A stretch of 10,018 nt of DNA from the NCBI GenBank assembly GCA_964588665.1, contig CAZPQQ010000101.1, positions 1 through 10,018 of the forward strand, read 5' to 3'. Every line of letters begins with the position of its first letter. Position 1 is the stretch's first letter. The translations under genes were made by a program, and so were the position numbers. The DNA comes from UBA2160 sp964588665. GTDB lineage: Bacteria; Chloroflexota; Dehalococcoidia; Lucifugimonadales; UBA1123. Below, one piece after another: positions 7,192-10,018 of this stretch. The notes beneath the pieces are model-generated. The model was given only the letters and a program-made list of their open reading frames with translations. It did not search any database and was not told where the DNA came from.

Positions 7192-7206
7192 GGTTCGATT
7201 CCCGCC
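7192..7206 (+). other. tRNA/tmRNA T-arm-like sequence, possible attachment-site remnant
   Basis: The bases GGTTCGATTCCCGCC match the 3' half of a tRNA or tmRNA T arm (TTCGATT loop with CCCGC stem). The 5' side (CAAGG) does not pair with CCCGC, there is no CCA, and no other tRNA arms fold upstream, so it is not a tRNA gene. Its place just before the foreign-looking gene pair fits a leftover integration site, but a chance match of this length is possible. Confidence 0.25.
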
Positions 7207-7216
7207 TGTGTAATCA

Positions 7217-7246
7217 TTGCCATTCGGCAGTTGTGAGAAATTATTG
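7217..7246 (+). promoter_or_regulatory. Weak promoter-like sequence before the cargo genes
   Basis: TTGCCA (7217-7222) is followed after 16-18 bases by AATTAT or TTATTG (7239-7246). The predicted start would fall at or next to the ATG at 7252. With no visible Shine-Dalgarno, a leaderless mRNA is conceivable. Confidence 0.25.
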
Positions 7247-7251
7247 AGAAC

Positions 7252-8022
7252 ATGTCCAATTTCCCTTCATATGTGCTGGCTGGCATCTTGAGGTCAGTTG
7301 GGGAGCCGAAGAAATCCGGGTTCCTTGGGCGAAAGCTCATTGTACGAACGAAAGCACTTGATCTCGGCATACACCAGTTGCTGAAGATTGGAGTCGCTGC
7401 TGGCGCGGGCCGCCCCGTTGCAGCTCTTCGGATAATCGTGGATTCGTTCGACCGTGACTGGGATCTCGACAGCGTTCGGGAATTGGTGGATTTCATCGAT
7501 GTTGGGCCCCTCGTTGCCGCCAACCCTGACGAGCCTCCGTGGGATATTATGGCTGGGCCAGAGTTCGAGGATTTGGAAGACGGACATATCCCTTGGAAAT
7601 GGCTGGGTGAGCCACAGCTAGCGCTCCACTATACCGGATGGTTCACCCAGGCATTACTCTGGGGCGTTTTGCACCGGCGAGAAGCAATCCGCGCTCTTGA
7701 GGCGGACCTAACCACCTCGGAGGAAAGCGCGGCAAGGTGGAAAGCAGCAGGCCTAGAAACCTCACCCGATGCTTGGCCCGAGAGTATTGAGGGCCTCTTC
7801 GAAGCTTGTGATGACTTGGTGAGCGACTTCGAGTCCGAAAGACGGCTGTTGGCCGGGTTTCCGATCGTGCTATTGGAAGAGCAGAGAATCTCAAAGCACT
7901 CGCTCGTGACGGTAGATCAAAACCGTCCTCAGCTAAATCAAGTGTCCGAGACCCTTCCAGCGGAACAGACTTTTTCGACGATGTGTTCGAGCGTGGGGAT
8001 AGCGCATTGGCGGACGGTATGA
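7252..8022 (+). CDS. Hypothetical protein, atypical composition
   Basis: I do not recognise this 256-residue protein. It has no signal peptide, no clear membrane segment and no catalytic motif I can name. Its N-terminal third is helical and mildly hydrophobic (LGIHQLLKIGVAAGAGRPVA near 38-57), the middle is rich in acidic residues and tryptophan (PWDIMAGPEFEDLEDGHIPW, near 100-119), and the rest looks helical. The start is the first ATG after an in-frame TGA at 7234; no ribosome site precedes it. In its first 50 codons 28 end in G or C, against 43 of 50 in the UxuA-like gene next door, which suggests recent transfer. The stop TGA (8020-8022) overlaps a possible ATG of the next gene (ATGA). 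The last 70 or so residues could instead be a frameshift artefact. Confidence 0.6.
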   Translation: MSNFPSYVLAGILRSVGEPKKSGFLGRKLIVRTKALDLGIHQLLKIGVAAGAGRPVAALRIIVDSFDRDWDLDSVRELVDFIDVGPLVAANPDEPPWDIMAGPEFEDLEDGHIPWKWLGEPQLALHYTGWFTQALLWGVLHRREAIRALEADLTTSEESAARWKAAGLETSPDAWPESIEGLFEACDDLVSDFESERRLLAGFPIVLLEEQRISKHSLVTVDQNRPQLNQVSETLPAEQTFSTMCSSVGIAHWRTV

Positions 8023-8576
8023 TCGAAGACGTATTCCGAGCTAGTCTGAGCGGAGGTTGTCGCGCCGCTTTGACGGTGCTTGAGCAAGATGCCCATCTCG
8101 CATCGCTATGGGGAGAAGGTAGCCTACTCAAGGCAGAACGCCTGGTTGAAGTCTGGGCGTCCACGATAGCGCTTACGCTCTTGCACGAAGAACCAGACAT
8201 AGAAGCAGTCTTGCGAAGGATATCTGGGGGCTTTGCGATAGTAGTCTTCGGCTCTGACGTCGATGACGCTTACCAGGAAATTCGGGCTTTCCAATTGCAT
8301 CAGCAAGCCGACGACGTGATTCGAGAGCAAGGTGGAATACCGACCTACGCCTATGCTTTGCTACGCCTGCGCTGCCTTAGGGCGATGGGTCGCGATATCG
8401 ACTTTGGCGATATTCCAGTCCCAATCCCCAGTATCACAGAACTCATGGCTACGAAGATCCTTGAGCCCGAAGATCACGGTTCTATCGAAGAAGCCCTCCT
8501 TTTCATACCAGCTCACTCCATCGGTGTGCAGGTGGCGAAAGAGGCATACGACGAACTACGAAGACACCCCAATTAA
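8019..8576 (+). CDS. Hypothetical protein, coupled to the preceding gene
   Basis: An unrecognised soluble protein of 185 residues, mostly predicted helical, with a central strand-like segment (GGFAIVVFGSDV) and a tail rich in acidic residues (ITELMATKILEPEDHGSIEE). I place the start at the ATG at 8019, which overlaps the upstream TGA as ATGA, the classic arrangement of two translationally coupled genes. A GTG at 7983 in the same frame would add 12 residues and lengthen the overlap to 40 bases. This frame stays open back to a TGA at 7809-7811, so the two proteins could also be one gene of about 441 residues broken by loss of one base. It shares the low third-position GC of its partner (26 of the first 50 codons). 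Confidence 0.55.
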   Translation: MIEDVFRASLSGGCRAALTVLEQDAHLASLWGEGSLLKAERLVEVWASTIALTLLHEEPDIEAVLRRISGGFAIVVFGSDVDDAYQEIRAFQLHQQADDVIREQGGIPTYAYALLRLRCLRAMGRDIDFGDIPVPIPSITELMATKILEPEDHGSIEEALLFIPAHSIGVQVAKEAYDELRRHPN

Positions 8577-8677
8577 CCGTGGGTTTGTCCGTCAGTCAAA
8601 TTGGGTCAGCCCAATGCGAACATTCGTGGTCGCGAGCGGCGCCGATGAGAATCCGATGCCCGCATTGGTGTCCAACT

Positions 8678-8848
8678 AAGGGACTCAAGGGACATCAGAG
8701 ACGCAAGGGGATTTCGCTGCCCGTAAGATACCTCAGGTCAATATTAAGGGCGCCGGCGGCGGCATGGCCGGTCAGCGTGACCGTCGGTTGCGCGTGACGC
8801 AACAGCTTCCGTTGGTCACTTCGGTCCCTGTAGTCCCTTCAGTCCCTT
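8678..8848. repeat. 171-bp element bounded by inverted 9-mer arrays
   Basis: The left end has four degenerate 9-base units: AAGGGACTC, AAGGGACAT, CAGAGACGC, AAGGGGATT (8678-8713). Read on the minus strand, the right end has AAGGGACTG, AAGGGACTA, CAGGGACCG, AAGTGACCA (8848-8813). The units match in the same order, so the arrays are 36-bp imperfect terminal inverted repeats. The centre holds two smaller hairpins: GGTCA-GCG-TGACC (8770-8782) and GTTGCG-CGTGA-CGCAAC (8787-8803). It contains no gene, so it resembles a non-autonomous mobile or REP-like element. Confidence 0.65.
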
Positions 8849-8876
8849 TTCGTTGTCGCCTGTCAGTTCACCCCGC

Positions 8877-8905
8877 TTACCAATCCATCCTCAAGCTGAT
8901 AAAAT
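8877..8905 (+). promoter_or_regulatory. Candidate promoter of the aldolase gene
   Basis: TTACCA (8877-8882) is followed after 17 bases by TAAAAT (8900-8905), with an extended -10 TG at 8897-8898. The predicted transcript would have a leader of about 67 bases. The spacing is ideal; the -35 matches the consensus at four of six positions. Confidence 0.4.
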
Positions 8906-8978
8906 CGCTTGGCGCGAGGCAACTTGCGCCGTCGTCGACCAATTCGTCATTCACCAACAACACCTGCAAGGAGGAACC

Positions 8979-9806
8979 ATGAACGGATATGAGCTGAAAC
9001 AGAAGATGCAGGCTGGCGGGATCGTTTACGGCATGATGCTCAGCATGAGCCGCAACCCGCGTTGGGGTGCCGCCATGTCCGGGTTCGGGCTGGACTACGT
9101 GGTCATCGACACCGAACACTCGCCAAGGGGGCGGCACGACGTCGCCGACTTCATTTCGGCGTTCACGTACAGCGGCGTGGTGCCGATAACGCGCATCCCG
9201 ATCCCCGACTCGCACTATGTGACGATGGCGCTGGACGCCGGGGCGCAGGGCGTGCTGGCGCCGTATTGCGAGACGGTCGAAGAGGTCAAGGAAGTAGTCG
9301 CGGCGACCAAGTGGAAGCCGCTGAAAGGCGCCCTCGCAAGGAAGGTTATCGAGACCGGCGAGCTCCCGTCCGAAGAGACGAGGACGTATCTCGAGAACCG
9401 CAACCGCAACAATATCTGCATCATCGGCATCGAGAGCGTACCCGCCATCGAGAACCTGGACAACATCCTCAGCGTCGAAGGCATCGACGCGGTATTTGTC
9501 GGGCCCAACGACCTGTCGATCTCGCTGGGCGTGCCCGACCAGTACGACCACCCCGACTACGAGGCGGCGCTTCGAGAGGTCATTCGCATCTGCAAGGCCC
9601 ACAACGTGCCGAACCTCTTCCACCACCAGACGGTCGAGCTCAGCATCAAGTGGCTGCGCGAGGGCGTCCGATTCGTGCTGTACAGCTCCGACTCTCGGCA
9701 AATGCACAACGGAGTGCGAGAGGACTTCGGCAGGATCAAGGCCGTCGGCGCGGAGCTTGAAGGCGGCGCCGCCGCGGAGATTGGCGAGTCCGACGAGGTC
9801 ATCTAG
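8979..9806 (+). CDS. HpcH/HpaI-family class II aldolase
   Basis: A 275-residue divalent-metal-dependent aldolase; family members cleave 4-hydroxy-2-oxo acids such as 2-keto-3-deoxyglucarate into pyruvate and an aldehyde. The active-site pieces are all present: DYVVIDTEHSP with H47 as the probable base, R72 in ITRIPIP (binds the oxo-acid), LDAGAQGVLAPY (85-96), E152 in IGIESVPAIEN and D178 in VFVGPNDLSISLG as metal ligands. The stretch KWKPLKGALARK (111-122) replaces the usual P-x-G-x-R-G type loop, so substrate choice may differ from HpaI or GarL. The ATG at 8979 is preceded by AAGGAGGA at a good distance; the frame is open further upstream, but without a family match. It probably has its own promoter. 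With the UxuA-like enzyme it would complete sugar-acid breakdown. Confidence 0.88.
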   Translation: MNGYELKQKMQAGGIVYGMMLSMSRNPRWGAAMSGFGLDYVVIDTEHSPRGRHDVADFISAFTYSGVVPITRIPIPDSHYVTMALDAGAQGVLAPYCETVEEVKEVVAATKWKPLKGALARKVIETGELPSEETRTYLENRNRNNICIIGIESVPAIENLDNILSVEGIDAVFVGPNDLSISLGVPDQYDHPDYEAALREVIRICKAHNVPNLFHHQTVELSIKWLREGVRFVLYSSDSRQMHNGVREDFGRIKAVGAELEGGAAAEIGESDEVI

Positions 9807-9834
9807 CGGCGTCGGCTTGTGAGTTCGACGGGTG

Positions 9835-9888
9835 GTTCAACAGGCTCACCACGAACGGGTTAGGGTGCTCATCACGAACGGGCTGAGG
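9835..9888 (+). repeat. Two tandem dispersed-repeat units, CACGAACGGG type
   Basis: GTTCAACAGG followed by CTCACCACGAACGGG (9835-9859), and GTGCTCATCACGAACGGGCTGAGG (split here only by a few differing bases, 9865-9888), share the core GCTCA(C/T)CACGAACGGG. They belong to the same family as the arms at 759-826. Confidence 0.55.
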
Positions 9889-9911
9889 TGTGCGTCGCGG
9901 AAGGAGTGACA

Positions 9912-10018
9912 ATGCCCTGGGACTTCACGATAATCGACGGCCCGTACGGCAACGTCACCGAAGGTGTAGACCGTCAGCGAAAGTGGGACACATTTGGGCC
10001 TGAAATTAACAGAGACTC
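9912..10018 (+). CDS. Start of an unidentified gene (truncated by the window edge)
   Basis: An ATG at 9912 sits five bases after a strong ribosome site, GGAAGGAG (9899-9906), and the frame stays open for 35 codons to the window end. The product begins MPWDFTIIDGPYGNV. This is too little to assign a family. It lies in the same direction as the aldolase, 105 bases downstream, with dispersed repeats between. Confidence 0.55.
   Translation, partial: MPWDFTIIDGPYGNVTEGVDRQRKWDTFGPEINRD

Larger units (their letters stand above)
8577..8978 (+). other. Non-coding region with nested hairpins and a repeat element
   Basis: No supported gene is present in these 402 bases. Just past the hypothetical gene lies a hairpin ATTGGG-TCAG-CCCAAT (8600-8615), and CCAATGCG (8611-8618) can pair instead with CGCATTGG (8661-8668). 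A 171-bp inverted-repeat element (8678-8848) follows, then the likely aldolase promoter (8877-8905). No T-tract follows the first hairpin, so termination is uncertain. Confidence 0.5.

Noticed and set aside
7130..7215. A complete tRNA gene ending at the T-arm-like sequence
   Set aside because: The T stem does not pair on its 5' side, no acceptor, D or anticodon arm folds, and CCA is absent.
8678..8713. CRISPR-like short repeats
   Set aside because: The units are 9 bases with no spacers and drift between copies; the second array is inverted. This is a degenerate tandem repeat, not a CRISPR array.
9966..9996. Possible insertion-sequence end (TGTCCCACTTTCGCTGAC on the minus strand) near the right edge
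   Set aside because: The reading frame of the partial gene runs through it without a stop and no partner repeat is visible in the window.

Overview
The window looks like a piece of a GC-rich, free-living bacterial chromosome from a poorly cultured lineage. The importer, molybdenum-hydroxylase and UxuA-like gene mix, together with several families of short dispersed inverted repeats, recalls Chloroflexota of the SAR202/Dehalococcoidia type. That assignment is inference from gene content and repeat style only; there is no rRNA or marker gene here.

Layout. Positions 1-53 are the terminal repeats of an IS21-like insertion sequence whose genes lie to the left. A minus-strand HxlR-family regulator (123-578) follows. 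Its promoter contains a perfect 21-bp palindrome (631-651) that also covers a plus-strand promoter-like sequence, so it may control the operon to its right. From 884 to 7049 six-tenths of the window is one co-directional block: an ABC importer of the SsuB/SsuC/NMT1 class (ATPase, permease, lipoprotein binding protein), a molybdopterin-binding large subunit of the xanthine dehydrogenase family without its FeS and FAD partners, and a mannonate-dehydratase-like TIM-barrel enzyme. A pair of inverted hairpin repeats (3558-3694) separates the importer from the enzymes. Positions 7050-8577 carry two unrecognised, overlapping genes with much lower GC at third codon positions than their neighbours, probably acquired cargo. 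Positions 8577-8978 are non-coding and contain a 171-bp element whose ends are inverted arrays of a degenerate 9-mer. An HpcH/HpaI-family aldolase (8979-9806), more dispersed repeats, and the first 35 codons of an unknown gene (from 9912) close the window.

How the genes may work together. Leaving the cargo aside, import of a small organic molecule, oxidation of an aldehyde or other carbon centre by the molybdenum enzyme, dehydration of a sugar-acid-like product by the UxuA-like enzyme, and retro-aldol cleavage by the HpcH/HpaI enzyme form a coherent oxidative, non-phosphorylative breakdown route ending in pyruvate (or another 2-oxo acid) plus an aldehyde. The families are seen in the sequence; the substrate and the order of steps are inferred.
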